Shown one piece after another: positions 13,101 through 23,945 of a stretch of 64,000 bases of DNA. Numbering within the stretch: the stretch's first letter is position 1; the number at the start of each line of letters is the position of its first letter. The translations under genes were made by a program, and so were the position numbers. The stretch is from positions 18,855,260 to 18,919,259 of the forward strand of contig OY754975.1 of NCBI GenBank assembly GCA_963576475.1. The letters run 5' to 3'. A model generated the notes under the pieces. It saw nothing but the letters and a program-made list of their open reading frames with translations, was not told the DNA's origin and did not search any database. The DNA is from Molanna angustata. Taxonomy: Eukaryota > Arthropoda > Insecta > Trichoptera > Molannidae.

Positions 13101-16100
13101 CAAACAAATGTACATCCAGTATAAATAATAATCATAACAGGAATATTGTGAAATAAAACTACAACACTTGGATCCCAAATTTGACATAAAATTAATATAT
13201 CCCATAAAGGTATGATACTAATATATTCCATCTTTTTAAAACCGAAAATAAGATATACATTTATGTACTCTTACCAGATAATTTATATAAATCATATATT
13301 ATAATACAAGTGTCTTTTATGCAATACAATGATTTTAGTGCAATAAGATGCTATTTTATCTTCACGAAGATCTGAAAAAAAAGTTTATACTTTCCCGCAG
13401 CTTGCCGCTTTACAACCTCGAATGTCCCCAGGGGTCATACGCAACTTTTTGGGAAACACTACTATAAGTCAAAGATGGTAATGATGTGCAATGAAAAGAT
13501 TTCATAGTAATAATGAAATGATTCATATTACTAGACATGTTTTGCTATTTAGAAAGAAAAGGGTCGATCAATGAAATAAATAAAAAAATTAAAGTCAATC
13601 AATAAAATAAATTTTGAAAAAGGTTAAAACAATTAGGTATACTTATACACGCGGTGATAGCCCAATGGTAATGTCGTCGCATCACATGCGTGAGGTCGAC
13701 GGTTCGAATCCGGGTGGGGCACGTACCTCTGGATTTTAAAAAAATCTATGTGCGGATTTATATCATTAGCTATGTGTAGCCATGATCCAATTTGTCTGGT
13801 TCCCCTTTCTAAGGGTTACGAAGGTCAGATGGCAGTCACTTCAATGTAATAACCAGACTCGCCAATTCCAGGATCATGGTCAAAGCGTACCCCGATAGAA
13901 ACGGGACAAAAAGCGCTAAGGGGAAAGAAGAAGTTAAAACAATCATACTTCATCCAATATGTTGAATGATCAAAATCCAGCAGCTTGCATGTATTATAGT
14001 TAAATATAATATAGATAAATAATTTAAATAATAAATAGATACTTACAAGACTAACAACCCAAGGAAAAATAAGAGAAACTATTCCATTAACCAACATGGC
14101 AATAAGAAGAAGCGGCTTTGCTCCATATCGTTCACAGAGTTGACCACTCGGTATCTGCATTAATGTGTAACCCCAGAAGAATGAACTAAGAATAATATCC
14201 TGAGTTTTTTTATCCCAATGAAAAATCTGAAAAAAAAAAAATTATTTTGATTCTTTCGTTAAATATCACTGCCATATGGTTGGTTTCTAAATCTCTTAAC
14301 TAAAAGTCAATTAGAAATTATTGTATTTTGAATTCTAGGTTCAAATCTTGCCTCCATCAATTTCATTCACTACAAGTATTGGTTTATTTTAGGGTATGTA
14401 CAAATACTTATTGTACTTCTTGATAGGACATAGTCATTCTTAAAAAAATCTATATAGAACAAAAGGGAAGGTCCATTACCTTTTTGATTGGTTTTTAAAC
14501 TATGAAGTTGGTATAATGACTAGTAAGCCTTACTCTTGACACTCGAATCCAATCATAAATTCGAAATTTCATTTAAACCTACATTAGAACCTGTATTCAG
14601 AGCATGTACCCTATGTAAATTCAAATTATCTACTACTATTATGATTAAAACATACCTACCTACCTACCGCATAATTCTTCATTACAAGGAAGTTTCTTTG
14701 CGAAAAATTGGAAATTGGGATCGCATTTGAAGTCAAGAGTAAGATTGGTGTACAATACAATGCATTTTAAAATTAATGAATGAAAAAGGCTACAGTATTC
14801 TGTACATATCACAAATATTACCCATTTCAATGATGAAATCTGTACCTAAATATTATTAATCAATGTTTTTGTAAATAAAAATAATGAGTATCTACTTAAA
14901 AATATTTATTACATAATATGTGATACTGGAGATAGTAAATCTCAATTTACCGTTTTTTGATTAACTTTATGATTCAAAAATTATATCATGAATAATTTAA
15001 AATACATGAATAATTTAGTAGTGGGAGTAGGTAACGGAGTAAACAAATGAGTATATAAGGTATAGTAGGTACTTAACTATAATACAAGTTCCTAAAGGTA
15101 CTTAAAAAATTAATATGTATGCCTACTGTGACCACACATTTGTGCATATAAATTTATTTCATATTGAAAAAATATATATTATCTAACTAACAATTTTCTT
15201 GTCTTGATACAATTCTTTTCATATTTAATCATATCGTTTTAAAAAAGTGGTTTCGATGCCCTAAATAAATTACATTGGTAAACAATAGTAAAAATTTGAA
15301 TAAGTGATTTAAAAATCAAAACATGTATTTCTATGCAACATAGATTCGAATTATTTTATAGTTAAATTTATGAATAATTTAAAACATATTTTTCAATAAT
15401 GATTTGATGTTTTTAAAAGTACCACTCTAAATATTATTTTAGAATATGTGTGTGATAAATATACTGGTAAAATCATACTAGATAGATACTAGGATACAGG
15501 TAACCCATCGATTGTCGCGATCCCGGCGAGTGTCAATTATGTGTCAAAATAATTGGAAAGGTCCTTTCTTATCTCAATCAGGGCATGCAGTTGTTAGAAG
15601 AAAATATTTTTTTTTAGTATTTGCAATGAGGAATAATGAATTATAGAATGTATAATATTATTGAAAGTGTATTTTATAAATAAGGTATTTTTTAGTGTAA
15701 TTTAATGTTTTTTTTAATATCCGGTTAATTGCGAAATTTTGCTTATCGCGGCTTTGTCAGAACATAACCCCGCACTATATTCTAAAAATTTTATTCCTTT
15801 TTTAGAACATTTTTATTTTAATTTTGATACATTTTTTTAATTTTCATGTAACATTTCAATATATACCTACAAATTATTTTTTAGTAATTTTTGAAAGTTG
15901 TTATTTTTTTTTTCATCTTATAGGCTAAGAAGAAAATTTCATAGGATATATTTTTTTTTAAATCATCACAATAATCGTTATATAATAATATATTTAAGGG
16001 ACAAAATATGTAAGGATCCCACAGAACGCGAAGCCTGTGTGTAGAAAACAATAATAAATCTAATAAATTAAGTTAACCTTTTCGACCGAAAATACTTGTT

Positions 16101-19100
16101 GTAGTTCCAGTGTAATTTTAAAATATAAAATCAGTGGTTTTATTTGTACTACTCGTAAATATGTATTGTAGTAAAAAAAATATATGTATATAAAGTAGAA
16201 TCAAAATAAAGTTTTTTATTTAATTTTAATATTAAATCTAGTTTAATTTTGTCAATCTAATAAATAATGGAGTTCTATAATCTAAACACTGTCTCATTCG
16301 CTGTAAACAAAGGAAATTTAGTGTATTAGTTTTGATAAAACTCAATTTTATATTGTCCTTTCTTAAAGTATGGTTACCGTACTAAATTGTATGCAATACG
16401 TTTATGACACACTCTTCTTGCAAGAATGCAACAAAACAGGTTATCTCTGGGTGGCACATGATGGCGCCAGTTATATTATAATATAATCCCTTGGAACAAA
16501 ATAATACATCAAATATATTTTGGTGGAGGGACAGTTAACATTACCAAAAAATATATATTATATATACTTAAACCATTCATTTGGAACTGCTACAAAAGTA
16601 ACTGACATAAAGGTATTCTCTTTCTATGGTAGTTAATTTTTTGAAAAAGGACAATGTCGCAAGTTGACAAACCAGATTTTCTAAGTATAGCACGGTCATA
16701 AATTGAATCACATGATCGTTGACCTGGAGTGAGTTTTTACAAAAGTTACCTGGTCTCGTATTGCCAGTTGCCACTCACTTGTAACAGGTACTTATTTACT
16801 TCTCTTTTGTTATTATTTATATTTTTAGAGTTAATTTTTATAAACAGTTGACAAGAATGAAAAAATAATTTACATATAATTGGAAAAAATATTTATGATA
16901 CAGATGAAGTAGGAATGTACTTTTGTAAAAAAAAAAAAAAGGAACTGGGCATTTTCTAGATTAGCCTGTCCTCGATGATTTGTGTGATCACTTTATGCAC
17001 TTGCGTAACATTTACCAATTTTGTGGAAGTCTCTCATAAGTCTTATTTTTTGAAAGTGTACAGGTACATACATACCAAAAAAGACTTATATTGAAGACAG
17101 ATTGTAATCCTAGAAGGGATGTAACATAGTTTTCAGATTTCTATTATGAAAATATATTCTTGTTTCGTCTCTAATGAGATAAAATATTTTTTTGGGATTA
17201 AAATCAAATACAATTGCTTAAAATCAGAATTAATAATAAAGTATACATTCTATTAGGCCATGTCCCTACTAAAGGAAGACAGAGAGAACTGAGTGCTACA
17301 CATCCTCATCTTTGCCAACAGTTTATTTTACATACATGCTCCAATATTTTTTATTTTATAAAAATAAAATAAATATCATAACATAAATTATGTAACTATA
17401 CATGGTATAATTATAATTTATACATCTTATTCATTTTTCGTTATTTGAAACAGGTGATATCAGTAAAAAAAAATATATTATGTATTTTTATAATACCTTA
17501 TCCTATTTTGCTATCAAGAATTTAGATTTCTACATCAAAAATATAAATATACTGTACTATAAATTATCAAATCAAACTTACATGTTTTTGATATTTTTTA
17601 CTATAGATGTATTTGCAATAAAATAAATTTGCAATGACACATTTTAAAAGCTTTTATAAACTATTTCAATGCAATTATACATATTATAGAACCCATAATG
17701 TCAATATAACAAGAATAAATACATCAAGATTAAATTAAATAAAAAAACAATTATCTCCAATAAATATTTAACCAAATTACTATTTCCATTAATCCTGTTT
17801 AGAATAATCAAAAATATTTGAAACATGATAAAAATATATATAAATTGACGTATATATTGTAATTTCATATAAGTACTTACTTCAACATTAGGATTTCTCT
17901 GAGTTTTGTCTGTCATGGCTACAATTGCAACACTCATATTAACCCTCATTATAAAAGCCACCGAAAAGCAAATAAAAACCAAAAGCACTTGAACATGGCG
18001 GACTCCGAATCCATAATCTATCAATGGGAAAAAAACCATTCATTAATTAATAAAATCACTAATATATAAAAAATATCTACTCTACATACCTAATTTGAAT
18101 TAATATTTTTTAACCTTTTCTAAAAGAAAATTGATCATATTAATTAACAATGCAATAAATTTAATCAATAAATTCCTATCACATTATCATCCATATATTT
18201 TTTGGCTATGACACAGAAAAACATTTTTAATGATGAATAAAATCAAGTCTGATTTTATTAATATTTTACAATTCTGATTTCGCTAACTATTTTGAATATA
18301 TTAAATTATTATTGACCAATTAAACCAAGGTTCCTCAAATAAAAATATCAAATTCTCAATGACTCAATATAATTCACTAAAGAATTTCATGCCTTCTAAG
18401 TGACCTCAACTTTAGAATAATGGTATAACAGGGTTTAACAATACATCAATAGACTATTGAAATTATAATTATTTGACAGCATTTTTTAAATGCAATTTAT
18501 AATAAATGTTCTGAAAACGTCAAAAAAAAAAACTGACAAATATACTACACTCGAGAGCAAACCAGAGTATTCAATAAATGAACTATATTATCATATCATA
18601 ATAACTACTGAATTTAAATTTTACTTCAATCACACAATGAAACTGAGTAGACTTTTAAATTTACAAAATAAATTTTCACTAAAAAATTTATTATTCTAAT
18701 TTAATTTTTTTTTTTAATTAATAAAATATATATTGAATTCCTAAATAATCTACATTTATCGCATATGTGTCTTGGTAATATTGTCCATATATGCATCGTT
18801 CTCCAAAAAAATATTCACTATATTAAAAATGAAAAAAAAATATACTTACTGATGTTCATTGATTTTGAGAAAATAAAGTATGACAAATTAGAAAACATTT
18901 ACAATTGATTGTGTGTCTAATTTTAGACTTAAGTAAGTACATACCACCAAATGATTACAGTGTTAATGTTGATAAAAAAATGAAATAAAGTGATGCGGTT
19001 ATTAAACCACATTACGTTGTTAACTTTACAGAGTTCAAATTTTATCAAACAGTCAGACTATTGGAGAAAAACATTTTTAAATTAGAATGTAATTTTTTTA

Positions 19101-19302
19101 TGTTCTATTCTCAATTTGAATTATATTTTTAGTCTGTAAATGATTAAAATATTTTCAAAACTGTTGTATAACAAAATGAATCAAATCTCAACTAAAATCA
19201 AATAATTTATAGTTAATTTTAAATAATTGATAGGTACTCACTTTTTTTAACTGAACTTTCCACGGCGTCATATTGATACTTTGCCTGTTTAATCTGAGAC
19301 AT
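982..19302 (-). CDS. SLC17-family MFS transporter (putative inorganic phosphate cotransporter / sialin-like), partial at C-terminus
   Basis: Eight exons join in phase into about 382 residues: 19242-19302, 17881-18017, 14047-14226, 11783-11921, 7421-7641, 3126-3275, 2048-2180 and 982-1106. The protein has a short cytoplasmic N-terminus, a first membrane segment (VLLVFICFSVAFIMRVNMSV), the family loop ending SSFFWGY, the NHERSRLANFIFTG motif and a second half starting at PWTSILTSIPCWAIL. Insect relatives are annotated as sodium-dependent phosphate or anion cotransporters in the plasma membrane. The substrate cannot be read from the sequence. The last two to three membrane helices should lie to the left of the window. 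All joins have GT-AG sites. Introns reach about 4 kb and are filled with repeats. Confidence 0.9.
1254..1448 (-). repeat. tRNA-headed SINE, family C, copy 1
   Basis: On the minus strand the element begins with an A-box-like TGGCTCAGTTGGTTAG and a B-box-like GGTTTGATTCCC. Its body contains GAATGTGGCAACTTGTTATT. A second copy lies at 55010-55215 and a degraded one near 20195-20310. It sits in the intron after exon 8 of the transporter. Confidence 0.75.
1730..1882 (+). repeat. SINE family A, head-less copy
   Basis: The body matches the full copy at 33684-33893: AATTTATTTAAAT, then ACTGGAAACACTGG, GTTGGAAGAAATTGCCATA, and an ATT-rich tail. The tRNA-like head is missing, as expected for 5' truncation. 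Confidence 0.75.
2048..2180 (-). CDS. MFS transporter exon 7
   Basis: The exon is 133 nt with acceptor GCAG and donor GTATGT. It encodes SGFLSALPYMAMWFGSIILS and a hydrophilic turn with SRKIFNTIG. 'GFLSALPY' and 'RK.FNTIG' are conserved family strings. Confidence 0.92.
3126..3275 (-). CDS. MFS transporter exon 6
   Basis: The exon is 150 nt, phase 0 at both ends. It encodes KMRTPWTSILTSIPCWAILT, then a helix and the EIPSYLNKALGI motif typical of helix 7-8 in SLC17 proteins. Confidence 0.9.
3390..4165. mobile_element. Nonautonomous TIR element (MITE) with 5-bp TSD and internal foldback
   Basis: The 15-bp terminal inverted repeats are perfect: GCCCGGTATTACAGT at 3390 and its complement ending at 4165. 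TAATG flanks both ends (3385-3389 and 4166-4170), a clean 5-bp target duplication. Inside, an 85-bp arm at 3533-3617 pairs with 3636-3720 with one mismatch. The motif CGTATTAC recurs in both orientations across the element. No transposase is encoded. The superfamily is not certain. Confidence 0.85.
4240..4323 (+). repeat. Fragment of interspersed repeat shared with 61085-61168
   Basis: The stretch with AAATTTGCGCTCTG and GCTCAAGGAGTTTGTCGC aligns in the same orientation with 61085-61168 in the Derlin-2 intron. The other end of the element is not seen here, so it is a fragment. Confidence 0.55.
4640..4945 (+). repeat. LINE/SINE-tail repeat, family D, copy 1
   Basis: It contains GGTGTCCCTTAAGAGCCGGG, CAATGAGGTTAACCACC-like text and CTACCCCACATTATGGGATAT near its end. 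The inverted copy at 11222-11460 has the same order of blocks and ends in ATGAATG repeats. The '(C)TACCCC...GGGATATG' end is typical of 3' tails of RTE-like LINEs and their SINEs in insects. Confidence 0.6.
4948..5512 (+). mobile_element. Nonautonomous Helitron-like element
   Basis: Near the left side is CTCCTAAACGGCTGAACCGA, followed by TTTGGTGAAATTTTTTGTG. The right end reads GCAGGACGTCTGTCAGG then TTCGCTAGT, with a short hairpin before CTAG. The same two ends bracket 38650-39101. This is the arrangement of short insect Helitrons, which lack TIRs and TSDs. No coding capacity is seen. Confidence 0.65.
6735..6860 (+). repeat. RTE-like LINE 3' tail fragment
   Basis: It contains GCGGTGTTCGGTTCTCACTG and CTACCCCTTACGGAAGA. 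Sister fragments occur at 17259-17335, 23050-23220, 57455-57610, 61800-61915 and 62275-62368. Several end in TATG repeats, as RTE-clade tails do. Confidence 0.55.
7421..7641 (-). CDS. MFS transporter exon 5 (central loop)
   Basis: The exon is 221 nt, acceptor CAG, donor GTATAT. It encodes GVPIGTIIGMPLSSVLASTS, a helix ending in GIIVGIIWGL, and a charged central loop with SQEEKYYIEKFLLRGEKKK. The loop matches the SLC17 cytoplasmic loop between helices 6 and 7. Confidence 0.92.
7871..8014. repeat. Palindrome (about 60-bp arms) with GAAACG/CGGAAGAC terminus motif
   Basis: The left arm at 7871-7933 pairs with 7955-8014. The right arm reads GCCGAAACGGTCATCGGAAG then ACAAATAAATTTGTTGTGG. A second hairpin follows at once (8013-8036 with 8043-8068). 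The CGGAAGACAAA motif recurs in the palindrome at 52669-52924. Confidence 0.7.
9278..9328. repeat. Perfect 51-bp palindrome
   Basis: The 25-bp arms (9278-9302 and 9304-9328) around a single A are exact complements, centred on CTAGTTGAGACTCAACTAG. It lies in the intron between transporter exons 4 and 5 and would form a very stable hairpin. Confidence 0.85.
9800..9849. repeat. Hairpin, 21-bp arms
   Basis: ACTTCACACAAAAAAGAGGC at 9800 pairs with GCGTCTCTTTTTTGTGTGAA ending near 9849, around a loop of about 8 nt. Confidence 0.75.
10190..10425 (-). pseudogene. RTE-type LINE reverse-transcriptase C-terminal fragment
   Basis: The minus-strand frame reads RPIMTYATEARADTSRTKSL with RTTDMRTL. This matches the YVRPIMTY...E/TRADT...L...EMRTLR block near the end of RTE-type reverse transcriptases. 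It is short and disrupted. A piece of repeat family D (10150-10235, plus strand) abuts it. Confidence 0.65.
11222..11460 (-). repeat. LINE/SINE-tail repeat, family D, copy 2
   Basis: Inverted relative to the copy at 4640-4945, with the same blocks: GTCCCGTAAGAGCCGGGTAA at its start, then a pyrimidine-rich middle, then TTACCCCACATTGTGGGATA and ATGAATG repeats at the end. Confidence 0.65.
11783..11921 (-). CDS. MFS transporter exon 4
   Basis: The exon is 139 nt, entering in phase 0 and leaving in phase 1. It encodes QGWPAACACRTIQGLTQSCF through HERSRLANFIFTG. The family normally has R-x-x-x-G-x-x-(Q/E) and W-x-P-x-x-E-R-S at these places, and all are visible here (RTIQGLTQ, WIPNHERS). Confidence 0.92.
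13650..13937 (+). repeat. tRNA-headed SINE with LINE-like tail (family E)
   Basis: The head has a perfect A-box (TAGCCCAATGG) and a perfect B-box (GGTTCGAATCC) in the spacing of an internal Pol III promoter. The body contains AGGTCAGATGGCAGTCACTT and CCCCGATAGAAACGGGA, resembling a LINE 3' tail common in insects, and ends in GAA-rich sequence. It is a SINE rather than a tRNA gene because the acceptor arms do not pair. Confidence 0.75.
14047..14226 (-). CDS. MFS transporter exon 3
   Basis: The exon is 180 nt, phase 0 at both ends, with acceptor CAG and donor GTAAGT. It encodes IFHWDKKTQDIILSSFFWGY and the MFS loop motif around GQLCERYGAKP. That loop (G...D/E-R-x-G-x-K/R) between helices 2 and 3 is typical of major facilitators. 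A tRNA-headed SINE sits about 110 bp downstream in the intron. Confidence 0.92.
14529..14743. mobile_element. Short TIR element (215 bp)
   Basis: CTTACTCTTGAC at 14529 is matched by its perfect complement ending at 14743. No coding capacity and no clear target duplication were found. It lies in transporter intron 2. About 40 bp upstream is a sequence (AACTATGAAGTTGGTATAAT) repeated near 12108. Confidence 0.5.
14744..17258. other. Intron sequence, no gene recognised
   Basis: AT-rich transporter intron 2 between the short TIR element and the LINE tail at 17259. I see a small GC-richer patch near 15505-15535 and 15720-15770, but no conserved coding block, RNA gene or complete element. Confidence 0.5.
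17881..18017 (-). CDS. MFS transporter exon 2 (first transmembrane helix)
   Basis: The acceptor is TAG at 18018-18020 and the donor is GTAAGT just below 17881. The exon encodes YGFGVRHVQVLLVFICFSVA and continues through FIMRVNMSVAIVAMTDKTQRN. The MRVNMSVAIVAM segment is the classic SLC17 first helix. It enters in phase 1 and leaves in phase 0. Confidence 0.9.
19242..19302 (-). CDS. MFS transporter exon 1 (start)
   Basis: The ATG at 19300-19302 opens MSQIKQAKYQYDAVESSVKK, a polar cytoplasmic N-terminus. The donor GTGAGT lies at 19236-19241, and the exon ends in phase 1. No other in-frame ATG lies nearby upstream with family similarity. Confidence 0.75.
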
Positions 19303-20194
19303 TCTTTTCCGTCTTGTGAATGATTTCAAACAACACACAACCTTTCTGTTAGATAGTTAGCAAATAAATGATTGAATTGCTCCCCTCAGGTATCAAGATA
19401 ACTTGTGTCTTATCAAATAGTTGGATTCTTGTTTTATAGGCAATTTCCACATTGGGTTAAATGATGATAAACCCTAACTGTATTATACAAACAAATATGT
19501 ATGCTTATTGTTTTCATTTCAATTTTATTTGTTTCTATAAAATTTTCATAAAAAAATAATCATTGGATTCATGCTAATCAAATTACCATACAGGTAGAAC
19601 CCAGATGAAAATGTTATTATATTTTAATGAAAGGTGTAATTGGATGATTCGATGATGATGACTAAAATAAAAAAGAAATTGTATTAAGAAATGCAGATTT
19701 ATATTTTTTTATTGAATGATCAATGACTCGAAAAGTACAAAAAATAGTATCAATATTTAGGTACTTTAATAAATATATATTTTGTTTTGTTACAATATCT
19801 TTTAATATGTGAAAATTATTAAGAAAAACGCTATTACAAGCTTTTAAAAACAAAATTTATAAAGGTATTATTTATTGCTTTACCAATTTTGTATAAATGT
19901 ACCCATATTTTATGATCATATTAATAAACTACCAAATCACAATAAACCTGCTGTTGTTCATTCAAAATAATTTGAAAAATAAATATTATTATTTTACAAC
20001 TTGTTTTAGAAAAATAAAAAATACTATTTTCTGATTTCTTTCAAGACAGAGACCATCACAGGAGACATTTTAATAACTTTGGGACAAAGGTGTTAAAAAA
20101 CACCCTGAGTTCCCTCTTAGGTGAATTCAAACTTTAAAAAATATATTTACTGTATAAATCCTTTTCTTTTCAAATCGGACATCATAACCAAGTT

Positions 20195-20310
20195 GAAAGT
20201 CATCAGTCCTGGGTTGAATTCCATTTGACTTTTTTACTCAAATCAACATCATAAGTCCTCAAAATATGGCAACTTATTATTGGGTGTGCATCAAATTCAA
20301 TCTACATAAG
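20195..20310 (+). repeat. SINE family C, degraded copy
   Basis: It contains GTCCTGGGTTGAATTCC (B-box relic) and TATGGCAACTTATTATTGGG, which follow the order seen in the two better copies at 1254-1448 and 55010-55215. Confidence 0.5.
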
Positions 20311-20460
20311 AACCTTTGAACAACCTTTTTTTTTAAATAGGTACCTAGTATGGTTTGAAAAATAATACATTGAAAGAGAATGAACTTTTCAAAGGAGAAA
20401 GAACGCATTCACAATTTTTTTCCATAGTTAAATCGATTGTATTTCCATAGTCAAAGTAGT

Positions 20461-20792
20461 TTTAAGGTTAGCGTCCATATAGGCGCACCACATCAGACGG
20501 ATTTTATTATTCTTTATATAAGAATTCATACAAGTGCATCCACTGATCGGTATCGGACGGAACAAGCGCATTAGATAGTCAGCAATGCTGATGTTGTTGC
20601 TTGGAGAGGGAAAAATCTGGATCCGTCATTTTTGTTTGTGCATTTTCTATGGAAAATTATTAACAAATCTGAATGACAGTTGTGTCGGCAATCCAATTGG
20701 TGCACCTCTGTGAAGGAACTGCGACAAACGAATCCATCTGATGCGCTGTGTCCGAACTGTATGCTGCGACTATATGAGCGCTTACCTTTAAA
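20461..20792. mobile_element. TIR element (MITE-like), about 330 bp
   Basis: The left end AAGGTTAGCGTCCATATAGG matches the complement of the right end AGTCGCAG...ATATGAGCGCTTACCTT imperfectly (about 24 of 30). The interior is GC-richer than its flanks. A 66-codon frame inside has no family resemblance. Confidence 0.5.
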
Positions 20793-22865
20793 CAGCTCAC
20801 TCATCAGATTCAACTGTCCTTTCAAGGTGGCCTGTAATTTGAACCATGAATTATGTGACAATAGTACCTACTTACTTTAAAAAAATTGTACTAATCCTAC
20901 AGAATATTTTTTTTCTATTCAGGTTGGTGAGAATACATTCTTTCAACATTCTTATTAAAAAATAATAAATTTATATTTCAAAAAAATGCTAAATCAAGGA
21001 AATGAATGTGATTCACAAGAATGAAGAATCATAAGGAAAGAATTTTGATCTAAAAGCTAACACACCAATCATTCAACCACCATTAAAGTTTTTAAAGGAA
21101 CTAAAAAACAATATTCATTTTTAGATTCCATGGACATTATAATAATTCTATAATAACTGACTATCTAATAATTATTTTTTGTAAATATAATTTTTGATTT
21201 TTAAATACATCAATATATAAATTTTTACATTTTTTTAAAATATGGACGGTTAATTTTCAATTTGAAAAAACTTGTAAATACAGTTCTTTTTTTACAATAA
21301 GCAATCTATTTATGAAAAGACGATATACTAAGATTCTCGTAAACATATTTTTCAAAAACAACTATAAAGCATCACAATATGCATTAAGTAAAACAAACAG
21401 ATACTTTATATTTACCTGTCATACTATTAAGATAATTTGTTAAGAAAATAAAATTATACAAATATAGAAAACCAATATTCATTCACGAAAATATATTGTA
21501 AAAAAAAAGATTGATAGGATCTCTTGCAGACAAGTGGATAGTCCTAAATAATTATTATATAAGAAAGATTGGCGCAGTACAGGAATTTTTCTGAGGTGTA
21601 TATTTTACGACTAAGAAAATTCATACATGCAACAGTATCTGCATGAATTCTGGAAATTTTTTGTTCAAATAATTAATTTTATACAATTTTTTTCCTGAAA
21701 AGTATAAATTTATTTTTATTTCTTACTTTCATTGCTCTTAGTAATCTTTTTTTTTTGAATAAGAGTAAATTATTGTAATATTGAAATGAAATATGAAAAA
21801 CTATATAAATATGCAGTTCTGATTAGTAAATATATGTTTGTATAGATGACAAATTGCATCATAAGTAGTAAAATAACTAGCATTATATTAATAGGTTTTG
21901 TTTGCTAAAAACATAATATTTAGTAATAAATATGCTCTGTAGTCTCAAGTTTAATTTATGATGTGTTAAACATTAAAGAAATATTGCACCTCCTATGGAG
22001 TAAAACAAACAACAAGAAAACAATATTTTGATGAATTTTCTTAGAATAAGATAGTTAATCAATTGTATGAAATTTTCTATATTGCTTGTATGACTTCTAT
22101 TTCTGGCAAGGTCTATTAAATCAAAAAATTATATGCATATTTCAAAGACTGACATAAGCACACACAGGAAATGAAAAGCGGCATTTGTTAATTTGAGCAG
22201 TAAATTCATTTCTATATCTCTTGTTCAAATATTAAATGCATCTTCTAAATGCATTTGATGCAAAGTGTGTATTTTTAAATACAAGGTCCTAAGTATATCC
22301 ACATAAAATATTATAAACTCTGCATCAACCTCATGAAAACAGTGTTGAATTAAATAACTCTTAATAGGACAATATATTTTCAATAATTTAATATATTATA
22401 CTGTTTAAAATTATTTTTAGGAAGGTTTACGAAAAATGAACATTTTTTTAGGATAAATAATAATAAAGAAAAAATCACATTTAGAATTCAACATGGGTAT
22501 ATATTTGAAATTAGATTACAGACAAAGGTATACACAAATATTCAGTTATATTCTTTATCATTCCAAATATTATCAATTGCATTTAATATAATAATAATCA
22601 ATTGCATTTAATATATTAATAATTAAGATTTCACATAAACTCCACAGTGTTTGGATGCATTTTCAAATTAATGTTTGAATCTTATAATTATTAATTTTTG
22701 GCCCATTGCAGGGAATGAATATTAAGTGAGAACCATGATAATGTTGCCTCGAATACATAAATAAAATTCTGAAAGATAGGAATGTAAATAAGAGAAGAAT
22801 ATAATTATTATGTCTATATTATGGTGTTCACTTCTTTATGCCTAAGGAATCTACAGTATTGTATA

Positions 22866-23045
22866 TTGCAATTGAACCCAGGGCGTCCTGGGTTCAATTC
22901 CCAGCAGAGGAGAAATTTATTTAAATTCATTTCTCACGCAAATATTACTTTTCTGGGCTGGAAACACTGGTTAGTTGGAAAAAATTGCCATACAGCAATA
23001 AACTCGCCACTTGCGCAGGATGCAAGAAAGTGTTCATTATTATTA
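22866..23045 (+). repeat. SINE family A copy
   Basis: It starts within the tRNA-like head (GGGCGTCCTGGGTTCAATTC) and runs through AATTTATTTAAATTCATTTC, the CTGGAAACACTGG core and an (ATT)n tail. An RTE-like tail (23050-23220) follows directly. Confidence 0.8.
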
Positions 23046-23945
23046 TTTTGCAAAGAAAGAAACATAAGAAGCTTGAATAATCGACGAGCATGTATAAGAC
23101 GATGCATGGATGTAAATAAAAATAAAGGAAACCATGAATGTGTGCAACAAAAATAGATGTGTATGGCACTCGGTTCTCTCTACTTACCCTGTTAGGGACA
23201 TTTCGTGATGGTATGTATGCAACACACACAATAATGGGAGTAATTTGTACCATATTTGTGAATGTTTTATACTGTGCAATCAAAAATTATAATATTATAT
23301 AAAATTAAATATTATTAATTATAAGATTCTTAAAAATTATAGTATTATAATAAAATATAACATATTCCTACGTAATTACAAACAAATTAGAATTATATAT
23401 TTGTTAGAAAATAAAAAGCACCATTTAATTATTTTTTATTTTAAATAAAATCTAATATTTTTCAATAATATAAGTATAAAAATAAAGCGTATTTATTGCA
23501 TATTTTAATAAATTAAACTGAGTTTAGTTATGATATTGTGTCCTTTATGTACCTAATATCAACAACACATGTTATAAATAATAAAACTAGCATTCCATCA
23601 TCTTACCAAGCAAACGTATGTCTACTGAAAATGAAATAAAAAATATGTATTTTCAAATATAAATAGATATAATAACAAGAAACACATTTTTAATTTAATT
23701 TGATTTTACAATAAAATTTAATGTTTAACATCAATCCACAAATTTATGTTAATTTATGACATTTACATACATAAATAAATCGATCACAGACTAATTGATA
23801 TAATAATTAAAAGTAAAGTAATATTAAAATATTAATCAAATAATATTTTATAGATGGAATTCTCAAGTTACACATTATTTATTTATTAGAATTAAGCTTT
23901 ACAACATTTTGTTTGTGTTTTGAGAAACATAGTAGCAAACTACTT

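Larger units (their letters stand above)
19303..22860. other. Intergenic, upstream of the MFS transporter
   Basis: Apart from the SINE relic and the TIR element listed, this stretch is plain AT-rich DNA. A near-direct duplication of CAATTGCATTTAATAT occurs at 22573-22611. The transporter promoter should be near 19303-19450, but I cannot point to a defined core element. Confidence 0.5.

Noticed and set aside
13654..13725. Possible tRNA gene with perfect A and B boxes
   Set aside because: No acceptor stem, and the sequence runs into a SINE body with a LINE-like tail.
20571..20880. Overlapping frames of 66 and 96 codons
   Set aside because: They lie in a TIR element on both strands and show no similarity to a known protein.
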